Origin: an uncultured Acidimicrobiales bacterium
GTDB lineage: Bacteria > Actinomycetota > Acidimicrobiia > Acidimicrobiales > Aldehydirespiratoraceae
NCBI GenBank assembly: GCA_958296055.1
Contig: CATQHS010000001.1
Location: 2,576,277-2,640,276 of the forward strand
DNA: 64,000 bases
Direction of reading: 5' to 3'
Part shown: positions 1 through 7,185 of the stretch, piece after piece
Layout of the letters: the number at the start of each line of letters is the position of its first letter
Numbering within the stretch: the first letter of the stretch is position 1
The notes under the pieces: generated by a model
Databases searched by the model: none
Seen by the model: the letters and a program-made list of their open reading frames with translations, nothing else
Told to the model about the DNA's origin: nothing
Made by a program: the position numbers and the translations under genes

Positions 1-147
1 GACCTGATCACGGTGGACCTGTGCCAGCCCCACCTGCTGCCTGTGGCCTTGGCCGAGGGCCACGACCCGATCCTGTGGAACCTGGAGCCCCGCCGGGCCG
101 GCACCCGGCCCGTTCGCGTCAAACGGGATCTTCGACCGGGCGGGTGA
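1..147 (+). CDS. 3' end of an unidentified protein (partial)
   Basis: An open frame enters from the left edge and stops at TGA 145-147, giving 48 residues that include the stretches VDLCQPHLLPVALAEGHDPI and LWNLEPRRAG. Third codon positions are almost all G or C, as in the real genes of this window, which is why I accept it. I do not recognise the family. Its last 29 bases overlap the tail end of the convergent toxin-like gene on the other strand, so the two genes end tail to tail. The start and most of the protein lie outside the window, so no function can be assigned. Confidence 0.5.
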   Translation, partial: DLITVDLCQPHLLPVALAEGHDPILWNLEPRRAGTRPVRVKRDLRPGG

Positions 148-556
148 TTGCGACGCGGCGGTTCTCCGCGCGCAGGGCTTCTTCGAGCCGGGGCGACGGC
201 GCCGACAGGTAGACGTCGGCTCCCAGATGGACGGCGGCGGCGAGCACCTCCATCCCCAGGGCGTTGAGCTGGTGGCGGCGCCGCAAATGCCCGATCAGCG
301 GAGCCAGGCTTCGAAGGCTCTCCAGTCCGATCCAGTCGGGCAGCTCCAGCAACGCCAGCAGCGCCCGTTCCCGGGCCGGGCGGGGCAAGTCGGCGAAGGG
401 CATTGAGAGCAGGCCGGGGCGGTTGGCCCGGCCCAAAACGGCTTGGCACAGCCGCACGTACCAGTAGCCGGTGGTGTGCACCGATTCACCGGGGTTTGGC
501 GGGGCCGCGCCTCTGAGCAGGGCCCCGAGGAGCCCGTCGTCGACGAGCTGGGTCAC
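119..556 (-). CDS. PIN-like toxin of a type II toxin-antitoxin pair (divergent)
   Basis: This is a 145-residue protein that starts with GTG at 556-554; the start overlaps the stop of the upstream antitoxin in a GTGA junction, so the two are translationally coupled. The N-terminus VTQLVDDGLLGALLRG resembles the first strand and acidic residue of PIN-domain ribonucleases (VapC type). Near the C-terminus, LNALGMEVLAAAVHLGADVY resembles the late PIN helix and strand. However, the late acidic residue is Glu rather than the usual Asp, and the T-x-D element that normally follows reads S-A-P-S here, so the active site may be degenerate or of another type. Gene order and size fit VapBC. If it is active, it would cleave RNA when the antitoxin is degraded. 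An unrelated partner of an AbrB-type regulator is the alternative. Confidence 0.55.
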   Translation of the reverse strand: MTQLVDDGLLGALLRGAAPPNPGESVHTTGYWYVRLCQAVLGRANRPGLLSMPFADLPRPARERALLALLELPDWIGLESLRSLAPLIGHLRRRHQLNALGMEVLAAAVHLGADVYLSAPSPRLEEALRAENRRVAITRPVEDPV

Positions 557-795
557 TCGTTGGCCAGATCGGGGTCTCCGAACCCGGCTCGGGCGAGCTG
601 CCAGTCCTGATCGGAAACGGATTCCAGCACCTCTCGGCGCAGATTCTCCACGCCGCCGGGCACTACCAGCACCGCATCGCCGATGTCGAGGTATCCGACC
701 TTGCCCCCGCAGTCGAGGCCCCACCGGTGGCGGGCCGGCGCCGGGAGGCTCATCTGGCCTCGGGCCGACACCCTGAGATCTCCGATCCTAGACAC
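553..795 (-). CDS. AbrB/MazE-like antitoxin
   Basis: This 80-residue protein carries an N-terminal swapped-hairpin AbrB motif: LRVSARGQMSLPAPARHRWG followed by GDAVLVVPGG matches the pattern 'v.v.srGqvtLPa.iR..lgl..Gd.v.v' of SpoVT/AbrB antitoxins. The C-terminal part (about residues 50-80) would wrap the toxin. It is a DNA-binding antitoxin that would repress its own promoter and neutralise the downstream PIN-like protein, with which it shares a 4-base overlap. The GTG start at 795-793 is preceded by TAAGCT and exactly seven bases, so the message is probably leaderless. Confidence 0.72.
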   Translation of the reverse strand: MSRIGDLRVSARGQMSLPAPARHRWGLDCGGKVGYLDIGDAVLVVPGGVENLRREVLESVSDQDWQLARAGFGDPDLANE

Positions 796-802
796 GCCTC
801 AA

Positions 803-808
803 AGCTTA
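803..808 (-). promoter_or_regulatory. -10 box of leaderless antitoxin promoter
   Basis: TAAGCT reads on the minus strand, followed by a 7-base spacer and the antitoxin GTG at 795. Transcription starting 6-8 bases after a -10 box would begin at the start codon. Confidence 0.5.
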
Positions 809-947
809 CACAGCGCTGAAAGAGCCTGCCTTGTACGCCCCCGTTCCGACCAAGCGCACTGGCAACGAGTTGGGGGTGCTCCCGTTTACGTAAACAGAGA
901 GTCGGCTCGGTGCTGCTCGCTGGTGGGCTGCGGCTGCCGCAACCCGG

Positions 948-1730
948 CTAGCGACCCGACCAGCGGGGCGGGCGGCCCTCGGTGAAGGCTCGGGGGCCCT
1001 CTTGGGCGTCTTCGGAGGCGAGCATGGTCTCGTAGCGGGCCATCTCCCCCGAGCGCAGCCGCCTGAAGGCCTCGGCTAGGCCGAGATGGCCGGTCCGGAC
1101 CCCGATCTCCATCACCGCGGCTACGGCTAGGGGGGCGGCCTCGGCTGCTCGCCGGGCTAGGGCCCGGGCCTCCTCCATGAGGTCGGCGCCCGCAACCACA
1201 GAGTTGACTAGCCCCCAGCGCTGCGCCTCGGCCGCGTCCAGCCTGCGACCGGCCCACAGCACCTCGTTGGCGATCACCGGGGGGAGCATCCGAGGGAGCC
1301 GAACCGCGCCGGCGTCGGGGATGATCCCCAGACCCGCCTCGGGCAGCCAGAACCGGGCGTGGTCGGCCGCCACCACCAAGTCGGCGGCCAGGGCGATCTC
1401 GAAGCCGCCCCCCACCGCCATACCGTTGACCGCGCCGATCACCGGCTTGTGCCGGTCGAGCAGCTCGGCGAACCCGCCGAACCCGCCGGGGCCGTAATCG
1501 GCCTCGTAGTCCTCCCCGGCCGCCGCCGCCTTCAGGTCCCAGCCGGCGGAGAAGAAGCGGTCGCCGGCGCCGGTGAATATGGCGACCCGCAGGTCGTCGT
1601 CGTCCAAGAAGGCGGCGAAGACGGCGCTCAGCTCCCGGCTCGTGGCCGCGTCGATGGCGTTGGCCTTGGGCCGGTCCAAGACGACCTCGAGCACGGGGCC
1701 CCGGACGGCGGTTACGACAGAATCGGTCAT
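948..1730 (-). CDS. Enoyl-CoA hydratase/isomerase family protein
   Basis: The protein has 260 residues, the usual length for a crotonase. The oxyanion-hole segments are visible: GAGDRFFSAGWDLKAAA early in the protein and VNGMAVGGGFEIALAADLVV in the middle, followed by PEAGLGIIPDAGAVRLPRML, the region that normally carries the second catalytic Glu. It would hydrate or isomerise an enoyl-CoA in the cytosol. It is the last gene of a minus-strand acyl-CoA operon and overlaps the preceding CoA-ligase-like gene by ATGA (1727-1730). With a carnitine dehydrogenase at the head of the cluster, a role like CaiD (crotonobetainyl-CoA hydratase) is possible, but general beta-oxidation is equally consistent. 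Confidence 0.9.
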   Translation of the reverse strand: MTDSVVTAVRGPVLEVVLDRPKANAIDAATSRELSAVFAAFLDDDDLRVAIFTGAGDRFFSAGWDLKAAAAGEDYEADYGPGGFGGFAELLDRHKPVIGAVNGMAVGGGFEIALAADLVVAADHARFWLPEAGLGIIPDAGAVRLPRMLPPVIANEVLWAGRRLDAAEAQRWGLVNSVVAGADLMEEARALARRAAEAAPLAVAAVMEIGVRTGHLGLAEAFRRLRSGEMARYETMLASEDAQEGPRAFTEGRPPRWSGR

Positions 1731-3901
1731 GGGTTGGCTCCTGTGGCAGTCCTCAAGGCTTCGGCTCTACCGCCAGTGTCTCCGGTGCCGGGTGCCGGGC
1801 CGGGTTCGCTGGCCACAACGGCCAGGGCGTCGACGGCCACGGCGCCTTCCGCGGTGACCACGAGCGGGTTCACCTCGATCTCGATCATGTCAGGCCGGTC
1901 TCGCACCAGGGTGGTGAGGCGGTCCACCACGTCGATGACGGCATCGACCGCGGCCGGCCGCCGGCCCCGGAACCCCCCGGCCAGCAGCGGCCACACCCGG
2001 AGCCGCTCCAGGGCGGCCCGGACCGCCTCGGGGCTCTCCGGCAGCAGCAGGCAGGCGGTGTCGCCGAGAAGCTCCACCAACTCGCCGCCCGCGCCCACGG
2101 TCAGCAACCGGCCGACCGGGTGAGACGAGCGCACGCTCACCAGCAGCTCTACCAGCCCGCCCCCCACCATCGACTCCACCAGCACCTTCCCGCCCGGGCT
2201 CAGGGTGGAGAGCCGGGCCGCGGCTTCGGCCACGGCGGTGGTGTCGGTCAGGTTCACGGCCACCCCGCCCGCGTCGGACTTGTGGTCGAGGCCGACCGCC
2301 TTCACTGCCACCGGGAAGCCGATCCGGGCCGCGGCCCCGGCCGCGCCGGAGGCGGCGACTACCTCGCCCGCGGGCACCTCGATTCCGACGGAGGCCAGCA
2401 GCGCCTTGGCCTCGGACTCGCTCAGCCCGACCGGACCGTTGCCAGCCTCGGACGGGGGAAGCAATCGGACCGAGGTAGCCGAGCCTCTGGCCCCGACCCA
2501 CCGGCCTAGCTCCGCGGCTGCCTCCAGGCCGGACAGGGCGGCGTCGATGCCGCCCACCGCGGCCAGGCCGGCCTCGGCGGCCGCGGCCCGCACCTCGTCC
2601 GGCAGGTTCTCGGCCATGGAGGCCGCCACCACCCCGGCCACCCCGGTCGCGGCGGCCGCGGCGGCAAAAGCCGAAAGCGTCGGCCACCACCGGGACCGGT
2701 CCAGTCCGGCCCGGGGGAAGTCCAGCACCAGCAGGGCCGCGTCGAATCCGCCGTCGAGCACCGCGGTGAAACACGCCTCCAGCCGCTGACGATCGCCCCA
2801 GATGAAGGTGTGGTAGTCGAGCGGGTTGGTGACGGACACCATCTCGTTGAGCGTGGCCGCGATCCGGTCACGGTGATCGGCGCCGAAGGCGGGGAAGACC
2901 AAATCGCGGCCCCTCGCCCCGTCGGCCACTAGGGCCGCCTCGCCGCCCGAGCAGCTCAGCGACACCAGCCGGTTGCCCCCCAGGGCCCCGACCGCGGTCA
3001 CCACCGCCAAAGTGTCGAGCAGTTCCGGGATGGAGCCGACCCGGCGCACCCCCAGGCGGCGGAACAGGGCGTCGTAGGCGTCGTCGTCTCCCACCATCGA
3101 AGAGGTGTGCGAGGCGGCGATAGTCCCGGCGTCCGGCGTCACCCCCGACTTGAGGGCCGCCACCGGCGCCCCCCGGGCCCGGGCCCGCCCCACGGCCTCG
3201 GCGAAGCGGGCCGGGTCGCCCAAGGCCTCGACGCAGATCCCCACCCCGGTCACCGCCTCGTCGGTGGCCAGGGCCTCCAGCACCTCCTCGACCCCGACAT
3301 CGGCCTGGTTGCCCAGGGCGAGCACGCAAGCCACGTCCAGACCCCGCTGCTGCATGGTGAGGTTCAAGGCGGTGTTGCCGCTCTGAGTCACGAGGGCCAC
3401 TCCCCGCCGGCAGCGGCTCAGCCCCTGCTGGTCGGGCCACAGCGCCGCCCCGGTCACCGCCGACAAGGTGCCGTAGCAGTTGGGCCCCACCACCGGCATC
3501 CCGGCCGCGGCCGCCACCAGCTCGCGCTGCAGGGCCGCCCCCCGCTCCCCGGTCTCGGCGAACCCCGACGCGTGGCACACCGCCCCTCCGGCCCCGATGG
3601 CGGCCAGGTCTCGCACCACCTCGACGGTGGCCGACCGGTTCACCCCCACGAAGGCGGCGTCGACCGCGGCGGGCAGGTCGGCCACCGAGGGCACCGTCGG
3701 CAGGTCCAGACGGGGGGACCGGCGAGGGTTCACCATCCACATGTCGCCCTCGAAGCCCAGGGCCCGGCACTGGTCGGCGGCCCGCCCGGCCGCCTCGCCC
3801 CCCACGAAGGCAATCGAAGCCGGCCGCAGCAGCCGGTCCAGCCGCCCCGGCCCGCCCCCGCCCTGGCCTCCCGGCGCCGCCAGCCGCCCCGGCCCGGTCA
3901 C
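1727..3901 (-). CDS. Acyl-CoA synthetase (NDP-forming)-like protein with ATP-grasp domain
   Basis: The protein has 724 residues. The N-terminal half is a CoA-binding Rossmann domain (LLRPASIAFVGGEAAGRAAD, VGPNCYGTLSAV) followed by succinyl-CoA-synthetase-like flavodoxin domains containing the phosphohistidine-loop region (AASHTSSMVGDDDAYDALFR). The C-terminal third is an ATP-grasp fold (LSESEAKALLASVGIEVPAG, FPVAVKAVGLDHKSDAGGVA, IEIEVNPLVV). This architecture is that of ADP-forming acetyl-/acyl-CoA synthetases and the related PimA/feruloyl-CoA synthetase group, which join a carboxylic acid to CoA using ATP. It starts at GTG 3901, four bases after the acyl-CoA dehydrogenase, and overlaps the hydratase, so all three are co-transcribed. 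The acid it activates is not evident from sequence; a carnitine-derived or aromatic acid are candidates. Confidence 0.85.
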   Translation of the reverse strand: MTGPGRLAAPGGQGGGGPGRLDRLLRPASIAFVGGEAAGRAADQCRALGFEGDMWMVNPRRSPRLDLPTVPSVADLPAAVDAAFVGVNRSATVEVVRDLAAIGAGGAVCHASGFAETGERGAALQRELVAAAAGMPVVGPNCYGTLSAVTGAALWPDQQGLSRCRRGVALVTQSGNTALNLTMQQRGLDVACVLALGNQADVGVEEVLEALATDEAVTGVGICVEALGDPARFAEAVGRARARGAPVAALKSGVTPDAGTIAASHTSSMVGDDDAYDALFRRLGVRRVGSIPELLDTLAVVTAVGALGGNRLVSLSCSGGEAALVADGARGRDLVFPAFGADHRDRIAATLNEMVSVTNPLDYHTFIWGDRQRLEACFTAVLDGGFDAALLVLDFPRAGLDRSRWWPTLSAFAAAAAATGVAGVVAASMAENLPDEVRAAAAEAGLAAVGGIDAALSGLEAAAELGRWVGARGSATSVRLLPPSEAGNGPVGLSESEAKALLASVGIEVPAGEVVAASGAAGAAARIGFPVAVKAVGLDHKSDAGGVAVNLTDTTAVAEAAARLSTLSPGGKVLVESMVGGGLVELLVSVRSSHPVGRLLTVGAGGELVELLGDTACLLLPESPEAVRAALERLRVWPLLAGGFRGRRPAAVDAVIDVVDRLTTLVRDRPDMIEIEVNPLVVTAEGAVAVDALAVVASEPGPAPGTGDTGGRAEALRTATGANP

Positions 3902-3905
3902 GCCC

Positions 3906-5066
3906 TCAAGCCCCCAGGGGCCGCAGCATGGCCCGGGAGATGATGTGGCGCTGGATCTCGCTGGTGCCGTCCCAGATGCGGTCCACCCGGGCGTCCCGCC
4001 AGATCCGCTCCAGGGGCAGCTCGTCCATCAGGCCCATGCCGCCCAGGATCTGGATGGCCTCGTCCGACACGAACTGCAGCATTTCGGTGGCCGAGATCTT
4101 GGCCATGGCCGCGTCGCTGTCGGTCATCTCGCTCCGGGCCGACAGCCAGGCCGCCCGGTAGGTCACCAGCTCGGCCTCCAGCAGCCGGGTGGCCATGTCG
4201 GCCAGCTTGAACGACACCCCCTGGAACTTCCCGATCTTCTGGCCGAACTGCTCCCGGTCGGCGGCCCAGTCCCGGGCCACGGCCAGGGCCCGGTCGGCCC
4301 GGCCCAGGCAGACGGCGGCCACCTGCAGGCGGGTGTTGCCCAGCCATTGGTTGGCCACGTCGAAGCCGCCGTTCTCGGGGCCCAGCAGCTTCGAGGCCGG
4401 CACCCGAGCGTCGTCGAGTTCGATGATCATGTTGTGGTAGCCCCGGTTGGACACGCAGTTGTAGCCCGGCAGGCGCTGCACGCCGGGGGTGTCGAAATCG
4501 ACCAGGAAGGCCGAGATGGCGGCCCGGGGCCCGCGGGGGGTGTCGTCGGTCCCGGTGGCCGCAAACAGGATCACGTAGTCGGCCAGGTCGGCGTGGCTGA
4601 TGAAGTGCTTGACCCCGCTGATCACGAAATCGCCGCCTTGGCGGCGGGCCCGGCACTTCATCCCCCGCAGGTCGGAGCCGGCGTCGGGCTCGCTCATGGC
4701 CAGGCACTCGGTCCGCTCGCCCCTGACGGTGGGCAGCAGGTACTCGGTGATCTGATCGCCGGCGCAGGCCTGCAGGATGTTGGAGGGGCGGGCCACGATG
4801 TACTGGAGGGCGTAGCAGGTCCAGCCGAAGGCCCGCTCGGCCATGGCCATGGTCAGGTCGTCGAGCCCGCCCCCGCCCAGCTCGGCCGGCATGTTGGCCG
4901 CGTAGATCCCGGCCTTCAGCGCCCGGCCGCGGATCTGGGCCACCAACTCGGGAGGGACTTGCCCGGTGCGCTCCACCTCGGCCTCGTGGCCCACCAGCTC
5001 GCGCTCCACGAAAGCGCGGACGGTGTCGACCACCATCTCCTGTTCTTCGCTGACGGTGAAGTCCAT
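3906..5066 (-). CDS. Acyl-CoA dehydrogenase
   Basis: This 386-residue protein has the full acyl-CoA dehydrogenase layout: an N-terminal helical domain (MDFTVSEEQEMVVDTVRAFV), the FAD/substrate-binding middle domain (CLAMSEPDAGSDLRGMKCRA, then KHFISHADLADYVILFAAT) and the C-terminal helical domain ending in IWDGTSEIQRHIISRAMLRP, where the Trp-Asp-Gly-Thr-Ser-Glu-Ile-Gln signature binds FAD. The catalytic base is expected in the latter half. It would oxidise an acyl-CoA to the enoyl-CoA, passing electrons to ETF. The ATG at 5066 has a GAGGAG ribosome site, and the gene lies 51 bp downstream of the carnitine dehydrogenase fusion. A crotonobetainyl-CoA or gamma-butyrobetainyl-CoA substrate is conceivable from the neighbourhood. 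Confidence 0.92.
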   Translation of the reverse strand: MDFTVSEEQEMVVDTVRAFVERELVGHEAEVERTGQVPPELVAQIRGRALKAGIYAANMPAELGGGGLDDLTMAMAERAFGWTCYALQYIVARPSNILQACAGDQITEYLLPTVRGERTECLAMSEPDAGSDLRGMKCRARRQGGDFVISGVKHFISHADLADYVILFAATGTDDTPRGPRAAISAFLVDFDTPGVQRLPGYNCVSNRGYHNMIIELDDARVPASKLLGPENGGFDVANQWLGNTRLQVAAVCLGRADRALAVARDWAADREQFGQKIGKFQGVSFKLADMATRLLEAELVTYRAAWLSARSEMTDSDAAMAKISATEMLQFVSDEAIQILGGMGLMDELPLERIWRDARVDRIWDGTSEIQRHIISRAMLRPLGA

Positions 5067-5117
5067 GGCGGGCTCCTCGGGTGGGGGATCGGGGAGGGGT
5101 CGGTCGGGTCGGGTCGG

Positions 5118-6632
5118 TCAGCCGATGGACATGCGGCGGCCGGCCTGGGGCGGCGCGGGCAGGCGGGCGTGGGCCTCGGCCACCGCGGCCAGGGCCGCGG
5201 CCGGCCCGGGCCGGATGGGCGCCGAGCGGCCCGCGGCGGTGTCCACGTGCACCAGCATCTGCTCGGTGGTGCACAACAGCTCGCCCGAGGACCCGTGGTG
5301 CATCGAGTGAAAAAAGTGCAGCCGCTTGGCGTCGATGCCCAGCACCTGGGTCGAGACCCGGATCGGCTCCCCCAGGGCCGCCTCCCGCAGATAGTTGAGG
5401 TGGGTCTCCACGGTGTAGAAGGAGTGCCCGCCGTCGCGGTAGGCCTCGTCGATGCCGATGTAGCGGAACAGCTTGTCCGACGCCCAGCCGAAGGCGACCA
5501 GGAAGGCGGCCTCGGTCATGTGGTCGTTGTAGTCCACCCAGTCCGGCTCCACCTGGGCCTCGTACAGCTCTAGGGGGGCGGCCACCTCGGTGCCGGGGGT
5601 CCAGGGGCCCCCGGCGCTGCCCGCCCCGCCCGCTCCCGCGCCTGCGGCCGCGGCGGCGTGGATGCGGGCTTCCCGCTCGGCGATGATCCGCCCGGCGCCG
5701 ATCCCCACCGGGCGCAGAGCCCGCATGACGGCCAGCAGATAGTCGTCCCGCAGTTCCTCCAGCTCCTCCACGGAGCGGCCCCCGGCCTGCTCGGCGCAGC
5801 CGTGGGCCATGGCCCGGGCCAGATCGGCGGTCAGCTCCGGGGCGGCCAGCTTCGTCCACGGGAGCTTCAGCGCCGGCCCGAACTGGCTCAGCGTGTGGGC
5901 CATGCCTCCCGCCCCTCCGGCCAGGTGGAAGGTGAGGTTGGTGCCCATGGCGGCCCAGCGCAGGCCGGGGCCGTAGACCACGGCGTCGTCGAGTTCGCCG
6001 GTGGTGGCCACTCCGTCGTTGACGAGGTGCAGGATCTCCCGCCACAGGGCCTCCTGGAGGCGGTCCGACAGGTACCCCTCGATCTCGTTGCGGACCACCA
6101 GGGGGTGCATGACCAGATCGTCGTAGAAGGCCACGGCCCGCTCCACGCAGGCCGGGCTGGTCTCGCGCCCGGCCACCACCTCCACCAGCGGCAGCAGGTA
6201 CACCGGGTTGAACGGGTGGCCGACCAGGATCCGCTCCGGGTGCCGGCAGCCCGACTGGAGCCGCGACGGCAGCAGGCCCGACGAGCTGGAGGCGATGACG
6301 GTGGCGGGGTTGGCGGCCGCATCCAGCCTCCGCAGGAGGTGGCGTTTGAGTTCCTCGTCCTCGGGGGCGTTCTCCTGTATCCAGTCGGCGTCGACGGCCA
6401 CCTCCTCGGCTGAGCCGGCCCAGCTCAGCTTGCGCCGGTCGGCGCCGGGGAACAGGCCCAGCCGGACGGCCGCTGGCCAGGCCCGGTCCACCGCGGCTCG
6501 CAGCCTGCCCTCGGCGCCGTCGGCCGGGTCCCAGGCCACCACGCGGCAGCCCCGGGCCAGGGCCCGCACCGCCCAGCCCGCGCCGATCACGCCCGTGCCG
6601 ACCAGTCCCACCGTGTCGACCGCCGGTGACAT
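5118..6632 (-). CDS. lcdH: L-carnitine 3-dehydrogenase fused to betainyl-CoA-type thioesterase
   Basis: The 504-residue protein begins with a 3-hydroxyacyl-CoA-dehydrogenase-like NAD domain (TVGLVGTGVIGAGWAVRALA) and continues with motifs shared with bacterial LcdH/CdhA: ADWIQENAPEDEELKR, SSSSGLLPSRLQS, HPERILVGHPFNPVYLLPLV and GPALKLPWTKL. After an Ala/Gly linker (about residues 320-345) comes a hot-dog thioesterase domain starting near VEPDWVDYNDHMTEAAFLVA with the motif GHSFYTVETHLNYLREA. LcdH oxidises L-carnitine to 3-dehydrocarnitine; the fused thioesterase (CdhB-like) is thought to release glycine betaine from betainyl-CoA. The start was placed at the ATG with GGAGGGTGGAG before it. An in-frame extension upstream only reads through a DNA tandem repeat. 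The intervening cleavage enzyme (CdhC) is not in the window. Confidence 0.88.
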   Translation of the reverse strand: MSPAVDTVGLVGTGVIGAGWAVRALARGCRVVAWDPADGAEGRLRAAVDRAWPAAVRLGLFPGADRRKLSWAGSAEEVAVDADWIQENAPEDEELKRHLLRRLDAAANPATVIASSSSGLLPSRLQSGCRHPERILVGHPFNPVYLLPLVEVVAGRETSPACVERAVAFYDDLVMHPLVVRNEIEGYLSDRLQEALWREILHLVNDGVATTGELDDAVVYGPGLRWAAMGTNLTFHLAGGAGGMAHTLSQFGPALKLPWTKLAAPELTADLARAMAHGCAEQAGGRSVEELEELRDDYLLAVMRALRPVGIGAGRIIAEREARIHAAAAAGAGAGGAGSAGGPWTPGTEVAAPLELYEAQVEPDWVDYNDHMTEAAFLVAFGWASDKLFRYIGIDEAYRDGGHSFYTVETHLNYLREAALGEPIRVSTQVLGIDAKRLHFFHSMHHGSSGELLCTTEQMLVHVDTAAGRSAPIRPGPAAALAAVAEAHARLPAPPQAGRRMSIG

Positions 6633-6700
6633 CTCCACCCTCCCTCTGTCGGACTCTCGGGCTACCAGACTCTCAGACTCTTCGTACTCTCGGCTTCTCG

Positions 6701-6768
6701 GACTTCTCGGGCTCTCGGACTTCTCGGGCTCTCGGACTTCTCGGGCTCTCGGACTTCTCGGGCTCTCG
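6701..6768. repeat. 17-bp tandem repeat, four perfect copies
   Basis: The unit gacttctcgggctctcg occurs four times head to tail at 6701, 6718, 6735 and 6752. Imperfect relatives continue on both sides from about 6656 to 6800. It occupies most of the 223-bp gap between the divergent carnitine dehydrogenase and small membrane protein genes, that is, the region where promoters should lie. I see no other gene there. Confidence 0.95.
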
Positions 6769-6855
6769 GACTTTCTCGGGCTCTTCGGCTTCTCGGACCT
6801 CGGGCCCCTCCGGTCCGGCGGTGGTGACCGCTGGCCGGCGTGGCACGCTGTCCGG

Positions 6856-7182
6856 GTGATTACCACGGATCAGGCCCCGCCGACAGCGGCGAGGCGGGCC
6901 GAGCGTACTTTCAGCGTCTCGATTGTGATATCGGGAATCCGCTGCGCCCTCGCCTACGTGGTCTTCCCCTGGCTGCTGCCCGCGGCCGGCTGGGCCGGAG
7001 GGGCGGGCCCGGGCCTGGGGCTGGCGATCGGGCTGGTGGCAATCGGCTTCAACCTGGTCAGCATCCGGCGGGTCTGGGCCCTGCGCCACCGCTACCGGTG
7101 GCCGATCACGGTGCTCAACACCGGGGTGGTGATCCTGCTTCTGATCCTGGCCGCCATCGACGTAGGCGACCTGGCGGGCTGA
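6856..7182 (+). CDS. Small membrane protein, three predicted helices
   Basis: Starting at GTG 6856 the frame gives 108 residues with hydrophobic segments around residues 25-50 (IRCALAYVVFPWLLPAAG), 52-72 (GLGLAIGLVAIGFNLVSI) and 84-103 (ITVLNTGVVILLLILAAI), separated by a short basic loop (RRVWALRHRYRW). I do not recognise a named family. It lies 3 bp upstream of the methylmalonyl-CoA mutase start and is probably co-transcribed with it; whether it has anything to do with the mutase is unknown. The open frame extends upstream through the tandem repeat, but that part is DNA repeat rather than protein-like sequence. A weak CACGCT box sits six bases before the chosen start. Confidence 0.7.
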   Translation: MITTDQAPPTAARRAERTFSVSIVISGIRCALAYVVFPWLLPAAGWAGGAGPGLGLAIGLVAIGFNLVSIRRVWALRHRYRWPITVLNTGVVILLLILAAIDVGDLAG

Positions 7183-7185
7183 GCC

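Noticed and set aside
6701-6768. CRISPR-like array
   Set aside because: The repeats are contiguous with no spacers.
6633-6866. A 78-residue N-terminal extension of the carnitine dehydrogenase
   Set aside because: It merely translates the tandem DNA repeat into Ser/Pro/Arg-rich sequence, while the ATG at 6632 has a strong ribosome site and starts at the Rossmann fold.
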